A stretch of DNA of 64,000 bases from Casuarius casuarius (GCA_003342895.1 PTFA01000318.1:407501-471500), one strand, 5' to 3'. Counted from the first letter of the stretch, positions 21,030-34,913 are shown. The notes: generated by a model not told the origin, from the letters alone. Made by a program: numbers and translations.

Positions 21030-23554
21030 CTGCAGTGTTTTGAAAAATAACATTTGCTTTTCTTCCAAACTTGCAGATCTGTCCGGAGTAAGTGTTTATG
21101 AAGTCTAAATACACCACTGACATCTTCCAACAGAAACAAAGCCATTTTACTTGGTTGCTTCACTATAGTCTCACACTTCCACAAATCCACAAGGCTGCAA
21201 CTATGTTTCCAAAACTGTGATAACACTACCTTTCACACCAGTCATAACTGTTCATTAGCATATTTACAAGGTTCATATCAAGTTATACATGATAGTCAGA
21301 AAACAGGGATGGATTTTTGATTACTTCAGCCACTACGACTGCCAAAAATACAGATTCAGTTTGAATTCGATACAAAAAATACTCTTGCTTTTTGTCCTCT
21401 CCCATTTTGGTGCTCAATTCTTTATCAAGTTAAAAACTCATCTTCAAACCAAGGTGTTGCAGCAAATCAAGGAAGCAGTTGCATGCTTTTATGCTATGTT
21501 TGCTATTATTATCACAAGCCAGTAGAGAATTTAGTATTTGCACTGCTGCTGGTTTTCTTTGTACAGCAGGAAAACAAAACAAAATACCTAGTATTAGAGT
21601 AAGCCTTCCTTACCAGCTCATTCACAACCCAAATATTGCACAGCTTCCCATATCCTACATGAAGCTTATATTCTGCAGTGAAGTTTCTGCAGAACACTGT
21701 ATAGGAAACTCGACCTTCTGGAAACGTAGAATCAAAAATGAACTCTAAGGCAAAAAACAACAGTGTCATCCCTGGTGCAGTAATATTTCATTTGCCTCAG
21801 ATGCACATTTTGAAGTTCAAAGAGTGTTTAGGTTGGCCCCAGACAGTTGAAGCCAAGGGTTTTTCAATTAGAATATTTTGCCTTGAGATCACAGGACAGA
21901 CATTGCCCCACGCTCTCCACACCTGCATCACATACTATTTGGAAAAAAACATTTTCCTGGCTGCCCCAAAGCCCACGATGACACAGCTGCTAGATTCCGC
22001 AAAGAAACACTTTTTGAGACATGCAGATCAATCAACTCTCTGAAGGAATGAGCATGGCTTTGCCTTTACTGCATGAGGTTGTGGGCCACGGAAGTAGGAG
22101 CTGCTNTGACAGACTTACTGAAAAGCAGGTCTTCTGCTTTCACACGAAAGCACATCATTGTTATTTGCAACTAAAACCGTTATCTGGTACCTTCTGAATG
22201 GCACTAAGAAACAGACCAAGAGAGCTACAAGTTCTTAGCAAAATTTTGTCCAGTGAAAGACTCTGTCATTTTAAAAGCCACAGTATCACTTAAGACAACC
22301 TGCACAAGTGGGAGAGCTGTCTCCCCTCATTTATTTCTAGCTGGCCACAGACAGAGGAAGACAATCCTACACCTGACTTCATAGCTTACGCTCCAAGTGC
22401 GGCCCTTGCAACCTGAATTGTAAAAGCATTAGCAGGAATATATGCGCAGACTTGTATAAGCCATTAGAAAAAACAACATGGATTCCGTAATCAGGTCACA
22501 AAATACAATATTTCATATAACACTTACAGACATTCCTTACAGTTACTTCTGGTCAATCACTTGGGGAAAAAAACCCACTTGGTGTTTTTAGTCAGAGACA
22601 CTGGAATGATTTACAATACTTTGATATCCTATGGCCTACACACAACTAATGAGAAAACCCTCTTGACTCCCATAAGGAGCTGATCTATGTCTCAACTCCA
22701 GCTTGCCCTATGAACACTATGCTACCGTGGTTCTTATGTCTACAGTTTCACAGACACTTCAAAAGAGTTTGTTGTAGGCATAAAATAAATCTGGGGTTAG
22801 CTGAAAATTGTACAAGTGGAGAAACACAGGATGTCTGTATAAAGCAGTGGCCTAGCCACGAGGTGTCTCACACCACTGGTTCATACAGAGTGACTTATTC
22901 CTAAAGCTATAACATGCAGTCCATCGCTTCTTGTAACATCAAAGCAGGAACAAGACAACCACAGTAACACCCCAGTACTTGTTTCAAGTCCCTCTTCCCC
23001 CTTTCAACAGAATGGGGTATGGGCTATCCTAGATACCAGAAGCCTCACTTACCTCCCAGATGTGCCCTGCCTTCCCTCCCCAAACCCATAGCTAGACAAC
23101 AGTCTGAATTTCTTGCATTTCAAAGAAAATCCAGATGCATTTGTACCTTACTGTGATCGCTATATTGTCCCTAAATGTTCAGAATTTGAAAGTAGCCTTC
23201 TTTTAATGAAGTGACACTGCAACAAGAACGGTCATTGCATTCACTTTAAGATTTGTATCGAACTAAGCTCGTAAAACATCCCAAAACTGGCCACTAACGA
23301 TTGCAGTCACGAGATCTGTTGTGCAGCTTCGGTCCAGCTTACAGAATAAGGAAAAAAACCAATTTATATTAGGCATTCTGCAATACAAAACTTAGAATTT
23401 TTTTTTTTAAGTTATGCCTCTGCACTCTGTTTGAAAAATACCATCTTGAGACAGCATGGTTAATGCTAGCCTAATTTTTCCTGGAAGACTGTTTTGGTGT
23501 ACTGACACAATATATAAACTACAATCTGTTTTGAAGACTTAAGTTCTACTTCAC
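21030..23554 (-). other. ANKRD17: Intron 18
   Basis: 2.5 kb; donor GTGAAG, acceptor CTGCAG. Unique AT-rich sequence with N at 22106. No exon, CR1 or long repeat seen. Confidence 0.9.
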
Positions 23555-23700
23555 CTCTTGCCTCCCTCCTGAACAAGCCAAAGACAAAGGAGTGTCCTTG
23601 GTTCTCTCCGACTGGGCTTCAATATCAGCTCCATTGTCCAGTAAGATTTCAACAACACCCACATGGCCTGCTGTAGCAGCCAAAATAAGTGGAGTAAATC
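23555..23700 (-). CDS. ANKRD17: ANKRD17 exon 18: ankyrin repeats of block 2
   Basis: Residues 986-1034. FTPLILAATAGHVGVVEILL with DNGADIEAQSERTK, then DTPLSLACSGGRQE. The ERTKDTPLSLA arrangement, with the extra loop residues between repeats, is typical of the Mask/ANKHD1/ANKRD17 family. Completes a Gly codon and ends in phase 0. Confidence 0.98.
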
Positions 23701-23848
23701 CTGGAATGAGAAAGGATGTTTCAACAGTCTACATTCACAACTTCAGTTTAAGTGATAAAAATTAAATCACCAAGAAGTCTAAAAATCTGACAAAGACTTT
23801 ACACTCGAAGTCCAGAGCGGGTCTATGTCGGCATACTGAGTTACCTAC
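23701..23848 (-). other. ANKRD17: Intron 17
   Basis: At 148 nt the shortest intron of the gene in this window. Donor GTAGGT, acceptor TTCCAG. Confidence 0.93.
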
Positions 23849-23960
23849 CTTTCTTGTCTCTATGTTCAATATTAGCTCCTCTCTCCAGCAGTGTTTGTAC
23901 TAATTCTTCGTGGCCACCAGCACAAGCAAGTGTCAATGCCGTGTCATGATTACTCTCAGT
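23849..23960 (-). CDS. ANKRD17: ANKRD17 exon 17: first repeat of ankyrin block 2
   Basis: Residues 949-986. TESNHDTALTLACAGGHEEL then VQTLLERGANIEHRDKK. Opens the second ankyrin block after the linker of exon 16. Phase 0 in, one base of Gly out. Confidence 0.98.
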
Positions 23961-25298
23961 CTGAAAGAAACAGATACCACATACAAAACAAGATAATTAT
24001 TTCCTTCATAACATGCAGTCCCTGGTCATATTGCCTAATAGCCTACACACAACTGGATCTGTGAGCAAAAAACAAGCTTCCATAAGCTTAGGACACGTCT
24101 ACTGATCACCATACAGTTGTCTTATGAATTGGAACACAAAACAGGATTGTACTTCTCGAGCGAGTTTGGTAGGGAGACTTAAGAAGCAACACACATTTTA
24201 TTCCTGCCAGGGCCCAGTTAAATGACCGCCAGCTTATCTGAAAGAATTTTGGAGGAGTACTGTCATGATGAGCTATAAGATAGTGACTGAATAAAATGAC
24301 AACTTTCTAAAAAAAAGAGAGAGAGAGAGAGAGAGAGACATCTAACACACCAGTTTCTGATAACCAGTCCTTCTCAGAAGAAAAGAGGAAAAAAAACCAA
24401 AACGTTTCTTGACTAATGCAGACAAAGTTAGGAGTATCAAAAAGTAGTAAGTTTTCGTATTGCTTTGCTTTATTATGACGTAGGGTAGGTGATGTACATT
24501 GGTGTCTACCAGCTCATAACCAAACCCATTAGGCTACGGAAGAGTTCCTGCACATGGTTACAGCAGAAACCAAGGAAGTGCCAAGAGCAGCAGAACTAAC
24601 CAAGGCTGGTCTACCAGAGATTTCTCTCCCTTTCTCTGCAAAAGTCCCTCCCTCTTCTCCACTCTGCCTGCAATATCTCAGCCAGACAAAAACCAGCCGT
24701 GTTACATATAGTCTAGAACTATACACATGCGCACATTAGTATACATATACATTTTCCAATGGCCAACTAGCTACAGATCAACATCCACTAGCCATTTTAA
24801 AAAAATATTATCAATAGAGATATGCTTTTCCCTTAGTGGAGAGAAGAGCTTGCNTTATTTCCTTTTGTTAAAAAACTTGTATAAACAATTAGTTTCGATA
24901 CTTTCATATTTTTGTCATGCTTGGTTGTCATTAGCCAACAACTTAAACAGGCAATCTCTTCAGCCTCATTATTGTCTTAGGAAACTAGGCGTAGGAATAC
25001 TTCAGTTTTGTCAGAAAACAACTTTGCTGTTTCCTGTAATCACACAGATAATGGAGAAATTAAAAACTGAAGTGTTCATTCAGTCATCCAAAGATGATCT
25101 TCCTCTTTTGTTTAGCTACAGCACAGAGGAAGGTGNGTTGCAACTCTATGAGGAGTTGCACAGGCTTTCTAAACCCAAATCAAGTCTCTAGAACCAAACA
25201 CATTATACAACAGAGCTGTTTATTATCAACCAGTTATTCATGATACAGAAGCAAAACACCTTCTCTCATCTGTGCTGTGGTGATGATTTCAGGCTTAC
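23961..25298 (-). other. ANKRD17: Intron 16 (with GA microsatellite)
   Basis: Donor GTAAGC, acceptor TTTCAG. Contains a (GA)11 microsatellite and N at 24855 and 25137. No exon. Confidence 0.9.
24317..24338 (+). repeat. (GA)11 microsatellite
   Basis: Eleven uninterrupted GA units directly after an A run, in intron 16. Confidence 0.95.
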
Positions 25299-25447
25299 CT
25301 GTGCATCAATATCTATAGCAGGGTAGATTGGTAGCATGGCCGAAGGAGAAATGATAGGACTTGGAGTTGGCGTCTGAGGTTGGGAGACAGAAGTTGCAAT
25401 GCTGTGGGTAGGAGTGTTTGACATTGCAGATGCTCTTCCACTCACTG
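25299..25447 (-). CDS. ANKRD17: ANKRD17 exon 16: linker before ankyrin block 2
   Basis: Residues 899-948. VSGRASAMSNTPTHSIATSV, then a Thr/Pro-rich run (SQPQTPTPSPIISPSAM) and LPIYPAIDIDAQ, which leads into the first repeat of block 2. The TPTPSP motifs are possible proline-directed kinase sites (inference). Completes an Ala codon and ends in phase 0. Confidence 0.97.
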
Positions 25448-28400
25448 CTGTTGAACAGAATAGCTACACTTAGTAACAGCACAATTTTTACTTCCAATTT
25501 TTAACATCACGGTAAGCAGCCACTGAGATGGACAGAACTCCCTAAATATGTCATTTTATACAAATACGTTTCTTCACACACTTAACCCTATTTTTGAACC
25601 TTTAACTCTTTGAGCTTAACCACTGTGAACAGTGAAACACCATTAGGTCAAAGAAATACTTAAGTATCAAACTGGCATATTTTCTAAAAAGCCACCACAA
25701 AAAAAAAAATTCTTTTTAAACAAAATCTTTCCTGCAAGACTTCAGTCATTATTTGGACTTGAGGTTCAATACCTTTCGAAGCAGGACCACAGCACAAGTA
25801 GAATCAATAGGTATCTATGCCCTTTTTTTTTTTATTAAGCAGCTTAGAGAGTCTCATATCGGAGTCTGTCCAACCTCCCCCTCCAAAACATCACACCAAA
25901 AGCAGCAGTGATGGGGGTCAGGATGATCACAGCATGACTTGTTAAAACCAGAGAAGTAGAAGCTTCGCATCAGCCATTTTGCGGAGACTTCCGTGAAGGA
26001 TGTTAGGATAAGCAAAAAGGTAATACCATTTTACAGGTGGTGACAACGTATCAACATGACACAGGTTAGCACCCTGACTGCAGCACTTTCCTGAAATTCA
26101 TTTGACATGTAGAATGTTTATAAGTACAGAGCAAATCTGATACCAACATAGACTTTGAAAAATAAACTCCACAGTTTTTTCCTCCCACCCCTTCCCCACA
26201 AAGGAATTCCACATTGTTCTTTGTGCTTTTTCTCCAATATTTCTACAGGTATTTATCAGGTTTGATCAGCAGAGGAAAGAGTGCAGTACTGTACATTTCT
26301 CCTGTCAAATTCACAAAAGCACATTTAATTGCAGAACAGAAGAAGTTTCCACACTATCAGTGTTCATCCAATACGTAACACAGAGTAACTCTATGGAACA
26401 TGAAAATAATGCGCCTCTCCCCCCAACTTGGGAAGTCTGCTTATTTTTCAAATGAGTTTAATGCTCAGCAGTGTCCCCAACTACCAGCCGTGGATATTTA
26501 ACACCTATATTTAGTTAGAAGTGGTAACTTTCTCACCAGATGCCACAAAACTTTTACTGTAACATGCCATCAACCTGTGCAGTCCCTCCCTCGACTAAGC
26601 AGCGATATTTTTATCCTGTTAATAATTTCATTTCTGGACTTCCTGTAACAAATGTCATCAAGGAAGCTAGTAAATGCCAACTGAAAGGAAACAAAAAAAG
26701 ACCTATTTACAACACAAACTATGCTTAACCTCATACCTAAGATCAAAGACATTCACACCAATACCGGATCCATCCTTTCTCAGTCATTTATAGCAAAGTT
26801 TCCTTTAAGGGCCACTCTCATCTTACAGGAAAATCATCCTAGGTAAGAACTAAAAGAAATATAAAGAAGCTCAACCAAGGTAGCCTGACATAAGGTCAAC
26901 AGAAACTACAGCTTAAAGGAGTTCTGTATAGAAGAGAACTAAGGAAAGTTTATAACCAAACTATGTTCAGAGGGGCATCTAACTGGTCTGGCTCCTTATC
27001 CTTATTGTAAAGAAATATAACCAAAAAAAATTGAGATTGGTTTCATACAGGACAAAAGGAAATTTTCAGTTTCAACTCTTGCTCCCCTCTTGACCCATAT
27101 GGCCATAACAAGCAGTTTGCCAAGACTAGCAAAGCAAACACTTGAACTGATTCTTTTTCTAGAAGTTCAAAGAGAAAGTTTAAGCAGCTTAAAATAATAA
27201 TGGAACTATAAAGGATAGTTTTTCTTGACTCTCTTATCTGGTCCAGAGGAACAAGGCAATGAGAGTAAAACTGACTAGAAACTAACCTTGTCAGTCTAAA
27301 CTACGTGCTGTAAAAGCATGACCACCAAATAATCCATTCACAAAACAAAAGCTACCCATGCCATACATACAGCACATGGGTTTTAAATAGCAGCTAAGGG
27401 CCCAATACCAGGGCTGGGGAGAATCTACAATGTTACAGGAGGCACTATTAGCATTGGGGGTGGGAGGTGGAAATCAGGCTATTTGAGAAGGTTTATAGGT
27501 CTCAAATCAGCTTAAATTATTTTCCAGAATAATGGTGTTGCAGTGAGGAAATAAGCTGTGCTTTAAAGCCAACACCCCCCCTTCCCACAAGAAAAAAACC
27601 TTTATATTACAACTCGCACACAAATGTTTTTATGCATGCTAACCGAGGAGACCACAAACACACATGTTGACTTACAGCTCTCAACTTAAATCTATCTCAA
27701 GTGTTCTGCAAAAATAATTTATGGGCAAATATAGAGTTTTATCATTACAGTACGCTTCACAGAAACTCAAAAAATGAAGAAGCATTCATGTCTAACCTCT
27801 TAGATGATATTTCTTTAAGTATCACCATCTGAGCACAGTTCCAGTTTTTAATGAACATCCCAAGGGCAGCAAGCAAAATCTTTTAGGTGTCCAAAGACCA
27901 GTATTACACATTTTCAACAAGCCAGGTCTCCACAGCATTCTCAAGCAGTAAAAAGAGTAACCAAGTTAATCATCGGTTAACACACCTAAACACACTGACA
28001 GTCAAAGCTGTATCCTCTCTCCCCCATTATCTACTCCAATAGACCAGCAGCAAAACCTAAACAGAACTCTGTATTTCAATATTAAACAATTCCTATTGGA
28101 AGTCTGGGATACAGAACTCTTCCAAAGTGCATTATACACAGGATGTTTTAGTATATATGTTGCCTTGGTATGGGGCCAGCTACAAGTCTTAATAATGCTA
28201 AGATGCAAGGTAAAGCCCTCAAGAGCTCATTTGTTGAAACATGTTGCACCTAAGCACCACTTGAACACTGTAGTTTGTCTTTCGCGTTTGTTTGGATATC
28301 ATGCATTCAGTTTGATATTTACTGTCATTAGGACCACAACTTGTTGTTTATATTTAATTCTTTCTGGAGACCTCAACTTTAGCTCAGCCTAAGAAAAAAA

Positions 28401-31400
28401 GGACAGGTCATGCCTATTGCCTTCTCCCAACAGTGCAGCAGCCCACCCTGCTCAGAAATAGGCACCCAGTTTACAAATGCATCCCTTACATTGGGGAAGA
28501 AAGGTAACAGGTAAGTTGACAAATTTGAAACCTGCACGCTAACACAACATACAGGTAACAGTTGACCAAACAGCGTTTTGGGTTCCCCCCCCCCCGTGCT
28601 TCAAGTCCGAAATCAAAAAGCTTATCTAGAAAAAAGACTGACGCTGAAAAGGAACGTGGGGTGGTTTGGGATGTTTAAGTTGGTTGCTTCCCTAAAGAGT
28701 TAGTATTTTCAACAAGTGCAACATGTGGTGCTGTCCAGCTGTGCACGCAGCATTATTCTTACACATTTACTCCATAACCCCTTTAGCATCAACGGGGGAC
28801 ATTTAAGGACAGTTTCATACTGTATTACAACAAGCCAAGATGAGGAACAGAAAAAAACAAAAACCCNTTCGGGTTGTGTTCAAATGGGCTGTCCGTTTAA
28901 CAATCGAGAGGGGAAATCTCTTAATAGTCCAAGGAAAAGCATCCAAATTTTTTTACCACCAGTTTGCAAGAGTAGCATAACCATTGCCAAGAACTGATCA
29001 AGTTAATTATACCAATGCATAAGAACTTGCATCCTTGCAACTCTCTGGGATGCCTGCATGGGTTATGAACAGGACAGAACCTCATGACTTGTGACTGCGA
29101 TGCCGGCTCTCTGTTGCTATTTCTCACTACTGCATTCCCAGAAGCACTTTGGTTAAGTCATATGCTCTCTCATATATCAATTTTGATAGTTACCAAAACC
29201 AACTCATCTCACAAGGTAACTTCCAGGAATTAAGCCTATTGGCTCTGTTATTGGATGTTTTCACTTCAAAAGTAATTACTTAAACAGAATTTTACTACTA
29301 AACATAGGATTTTTTTCCCCATCTTTAACCCATCACGTAACATATACAGTATTTCCANTCAAGAATTACATAACCAACTCTTTTCCACGGTCAGAGAAAG
29401 GCTTCTATTTACCAGCTTCACAACAAGCCAAGAATGTGTCAAGCATCTGAAGCAAAAGAGCAAACCCTATGCTTGTCATCGATTCCCAAAAGGAATCAAA
29501 AAGGAACCCTATGTTGTAACTGAAAGGTTATTTACTTCTTTTACAACTTGTCCTTTTTCTTTCAAAAAAGAAAAAAACACCCTCCACTCCATAAGTTCTC
29601 TCATTGTGTTTCCAGGCAAATTCTGCCAAGCACCAAACATGTTAGCATCACTAGTAACAGGGACTCACACTCTCAGAGTTTATTTAGTAACACTGGACTC
29701 TTACTACAGCAATACTAGCATATTACACCAGCATAGCCTCTTTGACCAAATATCAACCATTGCACGCTTAGCTTGTTATAAAATATTTGAAACAGGAGAA
29801 TTAAACCAGTCATTTGTAACAAACTGAACAGAGATAAATGCAGTGCATGAAGCTACTGCCAAAATATCTAGCTTCTGCTAAAATATTTTGTGCTATATTG
29901 ATCCAATTTCACCTCCACATTAAGTTTCAAAGCACAGATTCAAGCTTGCGCCTAGATTGTAGTCACATCTGTCTGCTCTCATTTCAGAAGATTAAAATTG
30001 GCCACTTAATAGAATAGTAGCTGAGATGGAATTGCATCTGTACAGCTTTTAACTGACTTCTCACAAATGCCTTCCATATGCATAAAGCAAACTTCTTTCC
30101 AAATCGCATGAACATAATCACTAAGAATTGGGACTGAGAAGTACGAAAACAGTCACTCAAACACACATTGTAAATAATATCTGACCTTTCCAAAAAGCAA
30201 AGACGAATATTAGGGTATGTGCCATCTGACCTAAAATCACAGACATTCACGATGTTAAATGCAGTTAAACACACAATAAAAGTGTTTTTATTGAAACTGT
30301 AAGTTGTTTTTAAACACAGTTTAAGTGCATTGCACACACATAACTAATCTTTAATCATATTCATTCCAGCTGTTGTATCCAGTAGCTAATAGATATGTAT
30401 CCTAGCAGATCCACAAGAGAAATCTTCACCACCAACGCACACAATTATGACAAAATTAGCTTCATCTACTTTCTCATACATCAAGTCTGTTTTTTATCCA
30501 CTGACAGCTTCCAATCTGTTTGTCTAGGCTTCAACTCTCTAACACCAGATAGATTTTCAGAAGAAAATTTCTGAAGCTCCCATAAGTTTCAGTAATCTTT
30601 AAAGGAGGCTGGGCGTGAAGATGACACCACTTAGGAGGAGCCTAATTTTAGGCAGTTTTAAAAGTTTTCTTCCCAGTAGCTTAAACTGTCACCACCCAGT
30701 ACTTTAAACAGTACCAAGTCCTCTACTCAGTCTGTCCTGGTAGCACACTGCCGCAACTCCTGCACTACATGCAGGGCGAGCTCCACAACCATGCACCCCT
30801 AAGACTAAGTGTTCTTCAGGACCTGTCTTTCCTCCAGCACATCCCTCACGTTCTGACATGCTTTACAAGTGGGACTTGTCAAGACGGTCAGCATTTTCAA
30901 AAATGTAAGTTCATCAGCTTAATGAAGACCACCTCATCAAATTTTACTTTGACCAAGTGACATAATTTTTTAAAGGTCTGGTAACAACAAATCCATATTC
31001 AGCTAAGTACTCGCAATGAGTATTTCAATGACTACTTTAATTAACATGAAGAGCAGTGGATAAAAAGCAACTAAAGTATGTGCTAAGGAAAACAACATTT
31101 CCAGCTCACATTTCCTAGGGTATTCAAAACCTCCTTTCATTCTTTAATCTTGCTGAAGGCCCTAAAGCACCTACCCAACATGGGTAAAAAGTCTCCGAAC
31201 TGAANGATAAGAACTTTCATAACGCTAGTTTTGTTTCTTTTAATTGGCAAAGAAGCTATTTTAATGGGCACATCCTTTGGAAATCATGGTATTAGCTCCC
31301 CCCACCCTTCCCCATAAAGAGAAGTAAAAATTTTCAACAGGATGACTACACAAGGTCAACTACAGCAGCTCTCATAAGTGACAAGCCTACAGGTTCATTA

Positions 31401-31826
31401 CGTAACAGACTTGGTGTGGGACTAGAGTTGCCCAAAGACTACTCTTGAGTTCTCCAATTCAGTTCTCAGGTAGCTAGTCCAAAGTACTGACAAACAGTAT
31501 TGTCAGGGTGTTGCTCCAGAGCTACGAACAGGCTGAAATATAACTGTTAAACTTTAGGACATCCCCCAAGCTAGGAAAAAGAGAAAAATGCCACTTCTGA
31601 CATACCAACCTGACACACAGGCACCAGTTAGCACAACAAAAGGGAAGTCAACACTGGAAATCAAAAAGTTAAGGCTACTCCTCCGAAATCCTAAAGACAG
31701 GGATCAGTAGACTAGCAGCACTCACTGTAGAACTAGCAGAAATACAGACACACACACACACACACAAAGTTGACATACCCTCAACTGGTTAAGCAAATAT
31801 ACCTGCTCATAACAATATAAACCCAC
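25448..31826 (-). other. ANKRD17: Intron 15 (6.4 kb)
   Basis: The largest complete intron. Donor GTGGGT, acceptor AACAG. AT-rich unique sequence with short homopolymers, including C11 at 28585-28595, and an AC microsatellite near the donor. No additional exon, CR1 or RNA gene recognised. Confidence 0.88.
31748..31766 (+). repeat. (AC)n microsatellite
   Basis: About nine AC units in intron 15, some 60 nt into the intron from the exon 15 donor. Confidence 0.92.
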
Positions 31827-32582
31827 CTGCCATGATGTCATCCAGCGTGTCATTGAGGGTCTGAGCAGGGCTGGCTACCATTAACCCTTGCTGTGTTTCT
31901 GTCAGTATTCCTTGCCCCAGCCCTGCTAGTTGTGCTTGGCCCAATACTGGCTGTCCAACTATAACACCTTGCAGTTCTGTAAGGTTTGCGATGGACCCTG
32001 GAGGTAAGGAACCTGCTGCCAGAGGCAAAGCTTGTGGCATCGCCAGAGGCTGAATTGGTGCAAAACCCGTCTGAGCAGCAGCTTGCTGAGGATCATCCTT
32101 AAGCAAGATGGGGTCCACTTGCTGTAATCGTGCATAGTCTCCCTCTGAGAGTTGTTCTCCTACCCCAACAGGAGTCAGTAGTCCCAGATGCTGGCAAGAC
32201 TGTTGCTGCTGCTGCTGCTGGAGCTGAATTCTTTGCGCTTTTACCTCTAGATATTGCTTTTTTAGCTGCTGCTGAGTTTTCAGCTGTAACTCTCGCTCCA
32301 CTTTCTGCAGTTCCTCCAAAATTTTTTGTTTCTTCTGAATTTGTTCCTCTCTCGTTTTGTTCAGCTCCTCAATCTTCTCTTTGGTGAGCTGGTCAGCATG
32401 TGCCAATTCCAAGGACTGCAGCTGAGCATTCTTCTCTATGGCTTCTTTTATCCTCTGCTCCAGCTCTGTCAGCTTGCCCTGAGCCTCTTCTACAATGCTC
32501 TCTGGAGACTGATTGGTGATGTAACCCTGTACATCCTGGTTGTTTGCTGGCAAATGACTGCTGGACTTTTGTTTAGAAGCAG
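31827..32582 (-). CDS. ANKRD17: ANKRD17 exon 15: Gln-rich coiled-coil region, cassette exon
   Basis: 756 nt, phase 1-1, residues 647-899. From AASKQKSSSHLPANNQDVQG it passes into a long heptad-patterned helix (KLTELEQRIKEAIEKNAQLQ through KKQKILEELQKVERELQLK), then a Q7 tract (codons 32200-32220), then a hydrophobic Gln/Leu/Gly-rich part (GVIVGQPVLGQAQLAGLGQG) ending TLNDTLDDIMA. The helix predicts coiled-coil self-association. From memory a shorter human isoform lacks about 251 residues, which fits in-frame skipping of this exon (252 residues here). Confidence 0.97.
32200..32220 (-). repeat. Coding CAG repeat (Q7)
   Basis: Five CAG, then CAA and CAG on the minus strand, encoding seven glutamines at the end of the coiled coil in exon 15. 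The CAA interruption should limit repeat instability. Confidence 0.95.
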
Positions 32583-34098
32583 CTGTGTGAAAAAGAAACC
32601 CCCTCAGAACCAATGGAAGTGCATATGAATGGCATCCTCATTATAGAGCTACTGTTGGGATGCTAAATGGCCAGTTATGCACCAAGACACAGCACCCATA
32701 GAAGGTAAAAAGTGTACTGTAAGGCCCTCATAGAAAACCGTATCTTTCACTACCCATTTTAATACAGCAGTCAGATTGCAAATTAACAGTACGGATTACT
32801 GTGTATAAATTATAAATAATCCCTGTACTACACTGAGATATTCACTCCAACAATTGTTATAGTTTTGCCAAATGCAGTGATTGTCTCAAGAGCCGTTATC
32901 ATCAAGTGGTGCAACAAGGTCAATGAAAACAAAAGGGAAGGATATGCTGTCTCTTAACTTCATGTTTTGTGTCTGGATATTGCGTAAAGACAAACGTATG
33001 GTTACAACCCTGAAACACAGCACAAGCGATGCAACAATATTTCAGGGGACAGGGTTTTTTTCTAGGCAATCAGTTTTGNTACATTTTAGGAAGTGCTAAT
33101 CTTTCTAGGAACACTGAATCCTTTCACTACAGGTATCCAGCTTTACTCAGTTGATAAACAGTGCTAGAACCCAAGATAGGCATTTAGGTTTAATGTCTTA
33201 ATATGATCTAACAGGGTATGTTTAGCCATTATATTTTATCCATAGAAGACATGATTTTGCATGTGTCAAAAGTCAGCTCTCTGCCTAGGCAAGGCAAATA
33301 ATTCAGCCTTCCTGTAAGAATGAGTGATGGACTAATCCAATACATGTTTTATGAAGAAGTCCACAGCAATACAGCTGACATGGTCTGCCGTACCATTTGG
33401 AGAAAGAACCATCTGTTAATTTTGAAGGGTGAACAGGAAATCAAAACCCAGTACTTGCATCAGTGGAGGTGCCCAGTTTCTTCCGGTAATAATTGCTGTA
33501 TTTCCAGAACAATGCAAGTGTATACACAGTATTAATTTTATGACATGCACGCATGTATCTGCACTGTTGCTGATACTCGATAAAAAAATGTTTTGGAAAG
33601 ACTTCTAAAGTACAGAAAGCATAAGTGTCAAATGGCAATATCAAAATAAACGCAAATTTAGCCCTAGGAGGACCTGAGCCACATCAGATTAAGTCTTTTA
33701 TAGCACAAGAAAGTCCACCTTCAATTAGTCAAACCCTCTCCAAGACTCCTAAGCCAAGTAAACAAAAGATCCCAAATTTACTATATGGCAGTACACATTT
33801 TTACAACTTCCACTATTAATTTTATAAAGGTTGCTGGGTGACATTCTGCATTAGTCCAGTATGCCAGACTAATACATACTTCAATATATTTACTAAGGCA
33901 GAATTCTTGATGCTTTGTAATTATAGGGTTAGATGACTTTGTACTGGTGGATGAACAATCCTTAAAAAAAAAAAAATTACAATTTCCTTGACTGAATGCA
34001 GAAAAACCCTTCATAGGAACTACCCTGCTAGAAGTGCAACCCTAAATCTTCTATCTAGAAAGGATATTTAGAAAATAAGCTCCAGAACTAAGACTGAC
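32583..34098 (-). other. ANKRD17: Intron 14
   Basis: Donor GTCAGT, acceptor CACACAG. Unique AT-rich sequence with an A13 run near 33962 and N at 33079. No exon seen. Confidence 0.9.
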
Positions 34099-34201
34099 CT
34101 TTATTTCTGATGGGAAGGGTTGTGGCGACATTAGCAGGGGGTTTGTCAGGCTCCTGGGGTGGGACGACCATGGGCAGCGCCTGCACTGGTACACGAGGAG
34201 C
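34099..34201 (-). CDS. ANKRD17: ANKRD17 exon 14: Pro-rich linker
   Basis: Residues 613-647. APRVPVQALPMVVPPQEPDK, then PPANVATTLPIRNK. Flexible Pro/Val-rich link between ankyrin block 1 and the coiled coil. Phase 0 in, one base of Ala out. Confidence 0.97.
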
Positions 34202-34769
34202 CTAAAATGTTGGATACTAATAGATTACTTTTCTCATACTCTAATCTAGTTATAATTCAATAGAAGGTAAACAAAACCCATTACAAAAGCAGATTGTTTC
34301 ATGGTAACTAATAAAACTTAACACCTTTTAAATATGCCGAGTTCAACAGCTTGAGATCATCTGACTTGTATCACTTCACATTCTTAACCTAAACAATTAC
34401 ACACCAAACAATACTCATCTTGACACGNTACAGTGCTACGGTCTGGTTAGGCAAATAACAAGCCACAATGGGCTACAAAGGTAACTGAAGAAAAGCCTCA
34501 CTGAAGCAGATTCCTTTTCAGTNGCTGGAATTTTGCAGCAATCTTGATAAAGCAATAGGAAAAAAAATTGAAGTAGTACACAGTGATGCTCAACAAAGTC
34601 TCACCTTTTTTCACAACAGCTCTAAGTTATTTACACTGCGTCTTTACTCACAGTTTTGTAGTATGTGAAATGAAATCACTGGCTCTTCTCATCTTTAAAC
34701 TTCAAAAAGCTGCAAGAAAAGCAAAAAAGCCCCACAACCCCCCACATATCATCAACTCTTAAATCTTAC
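34202..34769 (-). other. ANKRD17: Intron 13
   Basis: Donor GTAAGA, acceptor TTTTAG. N at 34429 and 34523. Nothing else recognised. Confidence 0.9.
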
Positions 34770-34913
34770 CCTATTTAAATCATGGGATGGTGGGGTCAGC
34801 TGAGTAGCATCAGGTGGAGGAGCAGAAAGCAAGTTGTTTGGGTAATCTAGAAGGTAACAAACCACACTGGTATGACCCCCTTTTGCTGCCTCTATTAACA
34901 TCGTTGATCCATC
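34770..34913 (-). CDS. ANKRD17: ANKRD17 exon 13: last repeat of ankyrin block 1 and start of linker
   Basis: Forty-eight codons, phase 0-0, residues 565-612. DGSTMLIEAAKGGHTSVVCY is the final ankyrin unit of block 1. LLDYPNNLLSAPPPDATQLT and PPSHDLNR form the exit linker. Confidence 0.98.
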
